Positions 1 to 15,040 of a stretch of DNA of 64,000 nucleotides are shown piece after piece. Numbering within the stretch: the first letter of the stretch is position 1; every line of letters begins with the position of its first letter. Source of the DNA: Aquabacterium sp. J223 (GTDB lineage Bacteria; Pseudomonadota; Gammaproteobacteria; Burkholderiales; Burkholderiaceae_C); the NCBI RefSeq assembly GCF_024666615.1, contig NZ_CP088297.1:3348001-3412000 (forward strand). The letters are read 5' to 3'. Made by a program: the position numbers and the translations under genes. Below the pieces are notes generated by a model that was not told where the DNA came from, searched no databases, and was given only the letters and a program-made list of their open reading frames with translations.

Positions 1-38
1 GCACCGGCTACCGCATCACGCGCGACACCGTCGAATGA
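1..38 (+). CDS. C-terminal end of an upstream gene (partial)
   Basis: Only the last codons are inside the window: frame 3 reads TGYRITRDTVE and then TGA at 36-38. It lies 61 bp ahead of the rsbS-like gene on the same strand. In known stressosome loci the gene before rsbS encodes RsbR, a co-antagonist with a C-terminal STAS domain, so that is the expected identity. Eleven residues cannot prove it; the RsbR assignment is inference from gene order only. Confidence 0.45.
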   Translation, partial: TGYRITRDTVE

Positions 39-99
39 ACACGCGGACCGAGCGCCGGACCGCACCCGAGCCGGCCCGCGAGCCCCTCTGGGAGGCCCC

Positions 100-498
100 A
101 TGAACAGGGTCCCGATTCTGCGCATGGGTCGGTTCCTGCTGGTGACCATCCAGGTCGACCTGCAGGACCAGACGGCGCTGCAGCTGCAGGACGACCTGGC
201 CAACGAGGTGCAGCGCCACCGTGCCCGCGGCGTGCTGATCGACATCTCGGCGCTGGAGATCGTCGACTCCTTCATCGGCCGCATGCTGTCCGACATCGCC
301 GGCATCGCCAGCGTGCTGGACGCGCAGACGGTCGTCGTCGGCATGCAGCCCGCCGTCGCCATCACGCTGGTCGAACTGGGCCTGTCGCTGCACGGCGTGT
401 CCACCGCGCTCAACGTCGAGAAGGGCATGGCGCTGCTGGAGCGGCGCACCGGCGGCTTTGCCGCGCCTGCCGTGGCGGCCCGCAATGCCCGCGCCTGA
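100..498 (+). CDS. rsbS: RsbS-like STAS-domain antagonist (stressosome scaffold)
   Basis: A 132-residue single-domain STAS protein, the usual size for RsbS. In characterised stressosomes RsbS packs with RsbR paralogues and holds the kinase RsbT until a conserved serine is phosphorylated. Here the matching motif is EIVDSFIGRML with the serine at about residue 57, preceded by the hydrophobic strand GVLIDIS. The C-terminal tail after residue 115 is Ala-rich and probably disordered. The next gene starts inside the last codons (overlap 485-498), so RsbS and RsbT are translationally coupled. Family membership is clear; the signal sensed is unknown. Confidence 0.88.
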   Translation: MNRVPILRMGRFLLVTIQVDLQDQTALQLQDDLANEVQRHRARGVLIDISALEIVDSFIGRMLSDIAGIASVLDAQTVVVGMQPAVAITLVELGLSLHGVSTALNVEKGMALLERRTGGFAAPAVAARNARA

Positions 499-895
499 GA
501 CCGTGGGACGGCTGCCGCTGCGCAGCGAGCAGGACATCGTGCTGGCGCGGCAGGAGGTGCGGCGCCTGGCGCAGTCGCTGCGCTTCTCGCTGGTCGACCA
601 GACCAAGCTGGTGACGGCGGCCAGCGAGCTGTCGCGCAACACGCTGGTCTACGGCGGCGGCGGCGAGATGCGCTGGGAGGTGCTCAGCCAGGGCTTGAAG
701 CGCGGCCTGCGGCTGAGCTTCGAGGACCAGGGGCCCGGCATCCCCGACCTGACCCAGGCCATGCAGGACGGCTGGACCTCGGGCGGCGGCCTCGGCCTCG
801 GCCTGTCCGGCAGCAAGCGCCTGGTGCAGGACTTCGACATCCGCAGCGCGCCGGGCGAGGGCACCTGCGTCACCGTGGCCCGCTGGACGGTGTGA
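485..895 (+). CDS. rsbT: RsbT-like serine/threonine kinase, switch protein
   Basis: 136 residues with a GHKL ATPase fold. The N-box is TAASELSRNTLVYGG, the first G-box is EDQGPGIPDL, and the ATP lid is a glycine-rich stretch GGGLGLGLSGSKRL near residue 100. RsbT phosphorylates RsbS and RsbR in known stressosomes, then leaves to activate a downstream partner. The ATG at 485 (MPAPETVG) is chosen over an upstream in-frame start at 458, because it gives the normal family length and a 14-bp overlap with rsbS. The stop overlaps the GTG start of the next gene (GTGA). In proteobacteria lacking RsbU the partner is often a nearby sensor kinase or phosphatase, and both types follow here. Confidence 0.88.
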   Translation: MPAPETVGRLPLRSEQDIVLARQEVRRLAQSLRFSLVDQTKLVTAASELSRNTLVYGGGGEMRWEVLSQGLKRGLRLSFEDQGPGIPDLTQAMQDGWTSGGGLGLGLSGSKRLVQDFDIRSAPGEGTCVTVARWTV

Positions 896-1896
896 CGGTG
901 CTGCAGCAGCAGGCATTCGAGGTGCGCGAGGCCTCCCAGGTCGGGCAGCTGCGCCGTGCGGTGGCACAGCACACCGCGCGGCTGGGCTTCGACGAGGTCG
1001 CCGCCGGCCGCGCCGCGCTGGTGGCCACCGAACTGGGTCACAACCTGGTGCGGCATGCGCAGGACGGCTGGTGCCTGGTCGGCACGCCGGACGCGGGCAC
1101 GGTGGAGTTGCTGGCACTGGACCACGGTCCCGGCATGGACGACCCGCAGCGCTGCCTGGACGACGGCTTCTCCACCGGGCCGACGCCGGGCACGGGCTTC
1201 GGCGCGGTGCGCCGGCTGTCGCGCGAGTTCGGGGTGTATTCGCGCCCGGGGGTCGGCACGGTGGTGCTGTCCCGGGTGGGACCGCCGGTGCCGGTGCCGG
1301 CCATCGCCTGGGGCGCCGCCCACCTGCCCGCGCCCGGCGAGACGGTCTGTGGCGACGGCTTCGCCGTGCAGGTCGACGGCCACGGTGCCTGCGCGCTGCT
1401 GCTCGACGGGTTGGGCCATGGCCCGCAGGCCGCCGCGGCGGCGCAGGCCGGGCTGGCGGTGCTGGCTGCGCCGCGGCGGCCGCCGGGCCCGGCGGCCCTG
1501 CTCGACGAGGTGCACCGTGCGCTGCAGGGCAGCCGCGGGGCGGCCGGCAGCGCCCTGTCGCTGGACGCCGCGGAGGGCAACGTGCGCTTCGCCGGCATCG
1601 GCAACGTCACCGGGCGCTTGCTCTCCGGCGTGGCCGACCGCAGCCTGCTCGGCGGCCACGGCACCCTCGGGCTGCAGACCCGCCGCGCGCAGGACCAGGT
1701 GCTGGCCTGGCCGCCGCACACCCTGGCGCTGCTGCACAGCGACGGCCTGGCCAGCCGTTGGACCCTGGCCGACGAGCCCGGCCTGCTGCAGCAGGACCCG
1801 GCGGTGATCGCCGCCTGGCTGCTGCGCCGGCACCGGCGCGGCCGGGACGACGCCAGCGTGGTGGTGCTGCGCCGGGGCGCCGCGAGGAACGCATGA
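892..1896 (+). CDS. ATPase-PP2C (SpoIIE-type) fusion, RsbX-like phosphatase
   Basis: 334 residues in two parts. Residues 1-135 form a second GHKL anti-sigma/RsbT-type ATPase (ALVATELGHNLVRHA as N-box, LDHGPGMDD as G1, GTGFGAVRRL as lid). Residues 140-334 form a SpoIIE/RsbX-type PP2C domain (GDGFAVQ, LLDGLGHGP, a terminal DDASVVVLR). RsbX dephosphorylates RsbS and RsbR to reset the stressosome. The extra ATPase half is not in the short Bacillus RsbX and could bind RsbS or an anti-sigma partner. The start is GTG at 892, overlapping the rsbT stop; the stop overlaps the next ATG (ATGA). Confidence 0.8.
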   Translation: MTVLQQQAFEVREASQVGQLRRAVAQHTARLGFDEVAAGRAALVATELGHNLVRHAQDGWCLVGTPDAGTVELLALDHGPGMDDPQRCLDDGFSTGPTPGTGFGAVRRLSREFGVYSRPGVGTVVLSRVGPPVPVPAIAWGAAHLPAPGETVCGDGFAVQVDGHGACALLLDGLGHGPQAAAAAQAGLAVLAAPRRPPGPAALLDEVHRALQGSRGAAGSALSLDAAEGNVRFAGIGNVTGRLLSGVADRSLLGGHGTLGLQTRRAQDQVLAWPPHTLALLHSDGLASRWTLADEPGLLQQDPAVIAAWLLRRHRRGRDDASVVVLRRGAARNA

Positions 1897-2771
1897 CCGA
1901 CCACCCCACCCCGCCGCAGCCGCCGGCCCCCGGCCTCGAGGAACGGCTGGCCGCCCAGCAGGCGCAGATCGACGCGCTGTCGGCCGAACTGGAAGAGACC
2001 AACCGCGGCGTGCTCGCGCTGTACGCCGAGCTCGACGTGCAGGCGCAGGCGCTGGCCCAGGCCAACGAGCTGAAGAGCCGCTTCCTGGCCTACATGAGCC
2101 ACGAGTTCCGCACGCCGATCGCGTCCATCCTCAGCATCTCGCGGCTGCTGCTCGACCAGGTGGACGGTCCGCTGGCACCGGAGCAGACGCTGCAGGTGGG
2201 CCTGATCCGCGACACCGCGCTGGAATTCAGCAGCATGGTCGACGACCTGCTGGACCTGGCCAAGGTCGAGGCCGGCCGGGTGACCATCGCCCCGGCGTGG
2301 TTCGACATGGTGCAGCTCTTCGCCGCGCTGCGCGGCATGTTCAAGCCGGTGCTGACCAACCCCGACGTGACCCTCGCCTTCGAGCCGCCGCCGGAGGGTC
2401 TGACGCTGTTCTCCGACGACAAGAAGCTGGCGCAGATCCTGCGCAACTACATCTCCAACGCGCTGAAGTTCACCCAGCGCGGCGAGGTCCGGGTCAGCGT
2501 GCGCCGCGACGGCGACCACCGCGTCACCTTCCTCGTCAGCGACACCGGCATCGGCATCCCGCCCGAACTGCAGGGCGCGCTGTTCGAGGACTTCTCGCAG
2601 CTGGAGACGCCGCTGCACCACATGGTCAAGGGCACCGGCCTCGGCCTGGCGCTGAGCAAGAAGCTGGCGCTGCTGCTCGGCGGCCAGGTGGGCGTGCACA
2701 GCACGCCGGGCGAAGGCTCCACCTTCCACGTCACGCTGCCGCTGCGCTGGCCGCCGGAGGGCGCGGCATGA
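1893..2771 (+). CDS. Soluble sensor histidine kinase of the stressosome operon
   Basis: 292 residues without membrane segments. An N-terminal coiled coil (about 18-60) leads into a HisKA domain with the phospho-acceptor in FLAYMSHEFRTP (His70). An HATPase_c domain follows with N-box NYISNALKFT, G1 SDTGIGIP and G2 GTGLGLAL. It has no sensory domain of its own, which suits a kinase controlled by a binding partner such as RsbT. It overlaps both neighbours by ATGA, so it belongs to the rsbS-rsbT operon. Its likely phospho-partner is the receiver-containing hybrid kinase encoded next. Confidence 0.85.
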   Translation: MTDHPTPPQPPAPGLEERLAAQQAQIDALSAELEETNRGVLALYAELDVQAQALAQANELKSRFLAYMSHEFRTPIASILSISRLLLDQVDGPLAPEQTLQVGLIRDTALEFSSMVDDLLDLAKVEAGRVTIAPAWFDMVQLFAALRGMFKPVLTNPDVTLAFEPPPEGLTLFSDDKKLAQILRNYISNALKFTQRGEVRVSVRRDGDHRVTFLVSDTGIGIPPELQGALFEDFSQLETPLHHMVKGTGLGLALSKKLALLLGGQVGVHSTPGEGSTFHVTLPLRWPPEGAA

Positions 2772-4404
2772 GCACGCCGGGCCGTCCGGCGGCCGCCTCG
2801 GCCGGCATCCTCGTCGTCGACGACAACCTGGCCAGCCGCTACGCCACGGCGCGGCAGCTGCGCGCCGCCGGCTTCCACACGGTGGAGGCCTCGACCGGCC
2901 GCGAGGCGCTGGCCAAGGCCGGCGACGGCATCGCGCTGGTGGTGCTGGACATCCAGCTGCCCGACATCGACGGCTTCGAATGCTGCCGCCTGCTGCGCGA
3001 GCAGCCGGCCACCGTCAACGTGCCGGTGGTGCACCTGTCGGCGGCCTACACCGAGGTGCACGACCGTGTGCGCGGCCTGCAGGGCGGTGCCGACGCCTAC
3101 CTGACGCGGCCGGTGGAACCGACGGTGCTGCTGGCCACGGTGCAGACCCTGCTGCGCGCCCGGGCCGCCGAACAGGCGCTGCACGACGCGCAGGCCGACC
3201 TCCTTCGCCGCGAGCAGGCCGCCCGCGCCGAGGCCGAGCGGGTGAGCCGGTTCCGCGACGAGCTGCTGGCGGTGCTGTCGCACGAGCTGCGCACGCCGCT
3301 GAACGCCATCCTCAGCTGGACCACGGTGCTGCAGCGCGCGCTGCAGCGCGATGCCGGCGGGGGCTGCCGCCGGAGGTGCCGCGCGGCGTGGCGGCCATCG
3401 AACGCAACGGCCGGCTGCAGGCCCAGCTCATCGCCGACATCCTCGACCTGTCGCGGCTGACGATGGGCAAGCTGCGGCTGGAGCTGCGCGCCTGCGACGC
3501 CAACGAGCTGGTGCGCTCCGCCCTCGAGGGCCTCGGCACGCTGGGCGAGGAACGGGGCATCCGCATGACGTGGCAGCCGGCCGCCGACAGCCCGGTCGTG
3601 CTGGCCGATGCCGCCCGCTTCCAGCAGGTGGTGTGGAACCTGGTGACCAACGCCGTCAAGTTCTCCGCCCCGGGGGAGGTGCGCCTGGGCGTGCAGCGGT
3701 CGGACGACGAGGGCGAGGTCTGCCTGCACGTGGAGGACGAGGGCGAAGGGATCGCGCCGGAGTTCCTGCCGCGGCTGTTCGACCGCTTCGAACAGGGCAA
3801 CGCGGCGACCAACCGGCAGCACGGCGGCCTGGGGCTGGGCCTGTCCATCGTGCACCACCTGGTGGAACTGCACGGTGGCCGGGTGCACGCGCACAGCGCC
3901 GGGCTGGGCCATGGCGCCCGCTTCACCGTCTGCCTGCCGGCCCTGGCGACCGGCGCGGGCGCGTCGGCGCCGACGCTGGAATCCGCCTTCGGCAGCCTGG
4001 ACCCGGAGTCGGCCCCGCAGCGGCTGCACGGCGTGCGCGTGCTGGTGGTCGACGACGACCGCGACGCGGGCTCGCTGCTGGCGCTGGTGCTGCGCGACCG
4101 GGGTGCCGAGGCGCACACCGCGGACGGCGTCGACGCGGCGCTGGCCGTGCTGCCGGACCTGCGGCCCGACGTGGTGATCAGCGACATCGGCATGCCGGGG
4201 CGCGACGGCTACGAACTGGCGCGCGCGCTGGCGGCCACCGCCGGGCCGCGGCCGGCCACGATCGCGCTCACCTCCTACGCCCGGGCGCGCGACGTCGAGC
4301 AGGCGCTGCAGGCCGGCTTCGACGCCCATTGCGCGAAGCCGGTCGACACCACCGAGGTGCTGCGCACGGTGGCCGAGCTGGTGGACCGGCGGTCCGGCCG
4401 CTAG
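2768..4404 (+). pseudogene. Hybrid kinase REC-HisKA-HATPase-REC, frame broken by one base
   Basis: Read through one indel, this gives a 545-residue REC-HK-REC protein. The first receiver has VVLDIQLPD with Asp61, and the HisKA motif is LLAVLSHELRTP with His172. After a shift from frame 2 to frame 1, the reading resumes at GLPPEVPRGVAAIE with HATPase motifs (NLVTNAVKFS, DEGEGIAPE, GLGLGLSIV). A second receiver follows, with VVISDIGMPGRDG. The break is a run of five G at 3359-3363; six G would restore a continuous, natural sequence. It starts by ATGA overlap with the preceding kinase, ending the operon. Sequencing error or a real frameshift are both possible; error is more likely because both halves stay well conserved. 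Confidence 0.82.
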
Positions 4405-4423
4405 GCCGCACCGCGGCCCCGGG

Positions 4424-5041
4424 TCACTGCACCGCGCCCTGCTCGGGCGACTGCTCCCAATAGACGTGGTACTGCTGGCCGTCCAGCACGATCACCGCGT
4501 CCGGCTTCAGGCTCTCGCTGATGTAGGCCACTTCCTCGTCGGTGAGCGGCTCGTCGGTCAGCACCTCGTAGGCCAGGGTGTCGTCCTCGCCGGCGCCGTC
4601 CATCCACGCCTCGTCGGCCGCGGCGGCGACGTCCGCCAGGACCAGGCCGTCACCCGCCGCGGCCCCCGGGGTGGCTCGAACATCGGCCTGGGCCGCGGCC
4701 AGCCGTTCGTCCTCGATGCGCTGCACCTGCGCATGGGCGCCGGCGGCTTCCGGGCGGCCCGAATCGGGGCTGTAGATCAGGGTCGCGGGCAGGTTCTGCT
4801 CGCCGGCGGCGCCCAGGCGTTCGCCATGCCGCGAATGCGGCCGCGACGCGGCATCCGCCGACGGCAGGCGGCTGCTCCAGGCCGCCGCCTCCGGACGGCC
4901 AGCATCGGGGCTGATGGCGTAGGTGGCGATCTGCTCCTGCGCCACCCGGGCCATGGGCGTGTCGCGCGGGCCGGCGGCCTGCGCGCCGGCGGCGAGCAGC
5001 AGGGTCGAGACGGCGGCGGCGGTGATGCGATGGATCTTCAC
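4424..5041 (-). CDS. Secreted protein with two SPDxGRPEAA motifs, unknown function
   Basis: 205 residues starting at a GTG with a good Shine-Dalgarno AAGGAG six bases upstream, preferred over a longer reading from 5140. Residues 1-22 (MKIHRITAAAVSTLLLAAG and AQA) are a typical Sec signal peptide. The mature protein carries two copies of a motif reading SPDxGRPEAA, each after EQ..AT, about 45 residues apart. The C-terminal half is acidic (DDTLAYEVLTDEPLTDEE). I recognise no family. It converges on the stressosome operon, with 19 bp between the two stop codons, and stands upstream of no obvious partner. Confidence 0.6.
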   Translation of the reverse strand: MKIHRITAAAVSTLLLAAGAQAAGPRDTPMARVAQEQIATYAISPDAGRPEAAAWSSRLPSADAASRPHSRHGERLGAAGEQNLPATLIYSPDSGRPEAAGAHAQVQRIEDERLAAAQADVRATPGAAAGDGLVLADVAAAADEAWMDGAGEDDTLAYEVLTDEPLTDEEVAYISESLKPDAVIVLDGQQYHVYWEQSPEQGAVQ

Positions 5042-5269
5042 GGGACGCTCCTTCTGCAGCGGTGTGCAAGGGTTGAACACGGGGCCACGGCACGTGGCCA
5101 TGCCTGTCAGAAGGCCGGCTGGGCGCCGGGTTTCCACCAAGAAGCACCCCGATGCAGCCGTGACGTCGCTTCACACAAATGTCGGCGCCCGCCGACACGT
5201 CCGACGGCGAGGCCCCACGACCGCAGGCGGCGGACGACGGGACCGGTTCCGCCGCGCCGACCGCGGGCG

Positions 5270-5542
5270 TCAGGGCGAGCGGTTCTTGTCCCAGATGGCG
5301 AGCAGGATCAGCGCATAGGCCAGCAGGCGCACCGCGTAGTTGAGCGGCTCCGCCTCGTGCATGCCGGGCGAGAACGCCATCTCGACCCGGTTGGCGGCCT
5401 CGATGAAGAAGGACGCCGCGAAGAGCAGGAAGAAGCGGTCCCGCGTGCTCAGCCAGTAGCGCAGGAAGAACAGGCCCGCGGTGGCCGACGCGGTGGCGAT
5501 GGCCCCCAGCAGCAGCGGGCCCAGCGTGCCGCCGCCGGTCAT
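5270..5542 (-). CDS. DUF5985-type small membrane protein (copy A)
   Basis: 90 residues with about three hydrophobic helices: LGPLLLGAIATASATAGLFF, an amphipathic middle FFLLFAASFFIEAANRV, and YAVRLLAYALILLAIW before the terminal DKNR. The order GAI..A.LFFLR.W..TRDR.FL.FA..F..EA.NR matches what I know of DUF5985 proteins, which come in pairs. Its partner is the next gene upstream, 25 bp away on the same strand. The function of the family is not known; the pattern suggests an integral inner-membrane component near regulatory loci. Confidence 0.75.
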   Translation of the reverse strand: MTGGGTLGPLLLGAIATASATAGLFFLRYWLSTRDRFFLLFAASFFIEAANRVEMAFSPGMHEAEPLNYAVRLLAYALILLAIWDKNRSP

Positions 5543-5567
5543 GCCACCTCCCGTTGCCGACGCGGCG

Positions 5568-5834
5568 TCATGCCTCGTGCTCCATCACCAGCCCGACGAC
5601 CAGCAGCAGCACCGCGGCCAGCGCGGACAGCAGGCGGGCCAGGCCCAGGTCGACCTCCGTCGGCAGGATCAGCCGGTCGACCACCAGCAGCACGTTGTTC
5701 AACGTCAGGCCGACGAAGCACAGGCCGCTCCACAGCAGCAGCCGGTGGCGGCTGCGCACGAAGCTGCGCAGCAGCAGCGTGGCGGCCAGCGCCGCGGTGG
5801 ACGCGCAGAGGGTGTAGATGACGGCAGCCAGCAT
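5568..5834 (-). CDS. DUF5985-type small membrane protein (copy B)
   Basis: 88 residues, the companion of the gene at 5270-5542. Three hydrophobic segments are visible ([54 protein letters not shown]). The central LLWSGLCF.GL.LNN.LL..D is the signature by which I place it in the DUF5985 group. The two copies share the plan helix - RxR loop - helix - helix but little identity. It follows the 122-residue gene by 25 bp and is probably co-transcribed with the two large kinases upstream. Confidence 0.72.
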   Translation of the reverse strand: MLAAVIYTLCASTAALAATLLLRSFVRSRHRLLLWSGLCFVGLTLNNVLLVVDRLILPTEVDLGLARLLSALAAVLLLVVGLVMEHEA

Positions 5835-5859
5835 CGGGGTCTCCTCGATGGGATGGGGG

Positions 5860-6228
5860 TCACTTGCGCAGCCGGAAGGCGTCGGCGAAACGCTGGGCGT
5901 TGCGGTGCACGCCGTCGTGGATGAGGCGGGTGACCGCGATCAGGTCCTGCGCATACGCCTCCGCCAGCCGGTCCAGCATGGCCGCCAGCGCGGGCGCGGG
6001 TGCGTAGCGGAAGCGGCCCGCCGCATCCGCCGGGGCGACCACGCCCGCGGCGGCCAGCGCCGCCAGCAGGTCGGCGGCCGGCCGGTCGGCGATGTACAGC
6101 GAGCGCGCCAGCTCGGCGGCGCTGCACCCGGACGGCGGGCCGTTGCGCATCAGCAGCAGTGCCTCCAGGTAAGGCACCGAGGGCACGCTGACGAGGATGA
6201 AGCGCTGAAGGTCCTCGGGAAGCTTCAT
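5860..6228 (-). CDS. Small helical protein, possible winged-helix domain
   Basis: 122 residues from the ATG at 6228, which shares one base with the stop of the hybrid kinase upstream (TGATG), so the two are coupled. Residues 20-70 read like a winged helix (SVPYLEALLLMRNG, SAAELARSLYIADRPAADLLAALAAAGVV in order). The C-terminal half is an amphipathic helix containing LDRLAEAYAQDLIAVTRLI. No receiver or metal site is visible. I do not recognise a named family. Position suggests a partner or output of the kinase, but this is inference. Confidence 0.65.
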   Translation of the reverse strand: MKLPEDLQRFILVSVPSVPYLEALLLMRNGPPSGCSAAELARSLYIADRPAADLLAALAAAGVVAPADAAGRFRYAPAPALAAMLDRLAEAYAQDLIAVTRLIHDGVHRNAQRFADAFRLRK

Positions 6229-8455
6229 CAGGACCGACGGGCTCCCGAGGCAGGCGGCGGCGCCACGGCCGCGTCGGCCTGCGAACGCCGCCACTCGTCC
6301 ATCAGCTGGGTGAGCAGCGTGGGGTCGGCCGGCTTGACGAGGTGGCGGTCGAAGCCGGCGGCCATCGCCTGCGCCTGGTCGCCGCGCTGGCCGTAGCCGG
6401 TGAGCGCGATCAGCAGCAGCGAGGCGCCGCGCGGTGCCTGCCGCAGCCGGCGCGCCACCTCGTAGCCGTCGAGGCCGGGCAGGCCGATGTCCAGCACCAC
6501 CACCTCGGGCTGGAAGGTGACCGCGCGGGCCAGCGCCTGCGGCCCGTCGGCCGCGGTCTCCACGCTGTGGCCCTCCAGCCGCAGGAACATGGCGACGGTG
6601 TCGGCGGCGTCCAGGTTGTCGTCGACCACGAGGACCCGGCAGGCCACCTCGGCCTGGCCCGGGCGCGTCGGGGCGACCGGCGACGGCGCCGCCACCTCGC
6701 GCAGGCAGGGCAGGCGGACGAGGAACTCCGCGCCCTGGCCCGCGCCGGCGCTGCGCGCTTCGATGCGGCCGTTGTGCAGCTGCACCAGCCGCTGGACGAG
6801 CGTGAGGCCGACCCCCAGGCCGCCCTGGCTGCGGTCGAGCGAGCGCTTGCCCTGCTCGAACAGCTCGAACACGTTGGGCAGCAGCTCGGGCTCGATGCCG
6901 ATGCCGTTGTCGCGCACGCTGATCACCGCCTGCCCGCCCTCGCTGCACAGGCCCAGCTGCAGCGCGCCGCCGTCGGGCGTGTACTTGGCCGCGTTGTGCA
7001 GCAGGTTGGCGACCACCTGCGACAGGCGGGCGAAGTCGCCTCGCAGCCACACCGGATGCGCCGGCAGCTGCAGCTGCAGCCGGTGGCCGCGGCCCTCGAT
7101 CGTCGGGCGCACCGTCTCGACGCCGTGCGCGACGACGGCCAGCAGGTCGACCGACTCCATCTGCAGCGTGATCTTGCCCTGGCTGATGCGCGCCACGTCG
7201 AGCAGTTCCTCGACCAGCCGGGTGAGCTGGCGCACCTGGCGGTCGGTGATGTCGGTGGCCCAGGTCAGCTTGGGGTCGGCGCCCGCGACGCGGCGGATGA
7301 CCTCCACCGCATTGCGGATCGGCGCCAGCGGGTTGCGCAGCTCGTGCGACAGCATGGCCAGGAACTCGTCCTTGCGGCGGTTGGAATCCTGCAGCCGGCG
7401 CTCGGCCTCGCGCCGCTCGTCGATCTCGTTGCGCAGCTCGCGGTACAGCCGCGCGTTCTCGAAGGCCACCGCGGCCCGCTCGGCCACCTGGTGCTGCAGC
7501 TCGGCCTCGGGCGGGCCGGCGACGAACAGCGCCCCCAGCACCCGCTCGCCATGGCGCAGCGGCACCACCCGGCCGGCCCACGGCAGCGGGCCGTCCAGCA
7601 CCTCGGGCGACGGCGCCCCGGACGGCTCGACCGCCTGCCCCGCCAGCGCGCGTTCGAAGGCCTGGCGCTGCGGCGCGGGCATCAGCGCCACCTCGGTGCG
7701 GCGGAACAGCGCGCCGCCGTCCTCCAGCCGACGCAGGCTCACCACGCCGGCGGCCTCGGCCGGTGGACCGCCCTTGCCGCTCACGTCCGGCTGCACGCAC
7801 AGCGCCGCACCGGGGCCGAGCGCCGGCACCACCAGCTCCAGCAGCGCGCGCATGCCCACCTCGACCTCCAGCGAGCCGCTGACGACCTGGCTGACCTGCG
7901 ACAGGAAGTTGGAGCGCCGGGTGTTCTCCTCCGCCACCAGGCGCGCGCCCTCGGCCGCCGCCAGCGCCAGCCGCTGCTCGGCCTGGCGGCGCACCCGACG
8001 CTGCATGATGTGCAGGTCGACGAAGACCTGCACCTTGCTGCGCAGCACCTGCGGCACCACCGGCGAGAGGATGTAGTCCACCGCGCCCAGCTCGTAGCCG
8101 CGGTGGGTCTGCATCTCGTCGGCGTAGGCGGTGATGAAGATGATGGGCGTGTGCGCCGACCGCTTGTACTGGCGGATCAGGCTGGCCGTCTCGAAGCCGT
8201 CGATGTCCGGCATGTTGACGTCGAGCAGGATCACCGCGAACTCGCGCTTGAGCACCTCCTTCAGCGCCTCGCTGCCGGAGCGCACGAACACCAGCTCCTG
8301 GCCGAGGTCTTCCAGCACCGTGCCGAAGACCAGCAGCTTCTCCGGCAGGTCGTCGACGATGAGGATGGCGCTGCGGTCCTGGCCGGTGGCGTCGGCCTCG
8401 ACCTCGGCCATCACGTCGGCGGCGATGGCGCCCGACTTGAGCGAGGACGCCCGGG

Positions 8456-8465
<10 letters not shown>
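6228..8465 (-). CDS. Hybrid kinase REC-GAF-HisKA-HATPase-REC
   Basis: 745 residues from a GTG at 8465 with AAGGGG five bases upstream. An ATG at 8411 ([10 protein letters not shown], 727 residues) is the alternative and has no clear ribosome site. The order is an N-terminal receiver ([25 protein letters not shown]), a coiled linker, and a GAF-like domain (about 190-360). Then come HisKA with [16 protein letters not shown], HATPase ([30 protein letters not shown]), and a C-terminal receiver ([26 protein letters not shown]). The receiver-first layout is typical of cytosolic kinases acting inside a phosphorelay. The GTG start overlaps the stop of the giant HAMP kinase by 10 bp, tying the two into one operon. 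Confidence 0.85.
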
Positions 8466-14767
<6,302 letters not shown>

Positions 14768-15040
14768 GTGTCTCCCTTGAGATGCCGTACATCGCGGATG
14801 GCGGTACGCCAAGGTCGGGAAAACACCAAAGCAAGGCACGCCGAGGGCTTGCCACCCGGCGCAAATCTGGCCGGGTCACGGCAAATCCTGCCGACCTTTT
14901 GACCGGTCAGCCCCCTCCGACGTGCGGGCCTGCCTCCCCCTTACGAGCGTGCCGCGCACCTGCCGCTTTCAGCGGCGCCGGAAAACAGCAAGGGTCGGGC
15001 CACACGGGCGGCGGCCCGGGGGAAGCCTGGTGGGCCGGCC
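14768..15040. other. Intergenic leader of the giant kinase operon
   Basis: About 270 bp between the metallophosphoesterase stop and the start of the HAMP-array kinase, both on the minus strand. It should hold the promoter for the kinase. I found the Shine-Dalgarno next to the ATG but no convincing -35/-10 pair and no coding frame. Confidence 0.4.
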
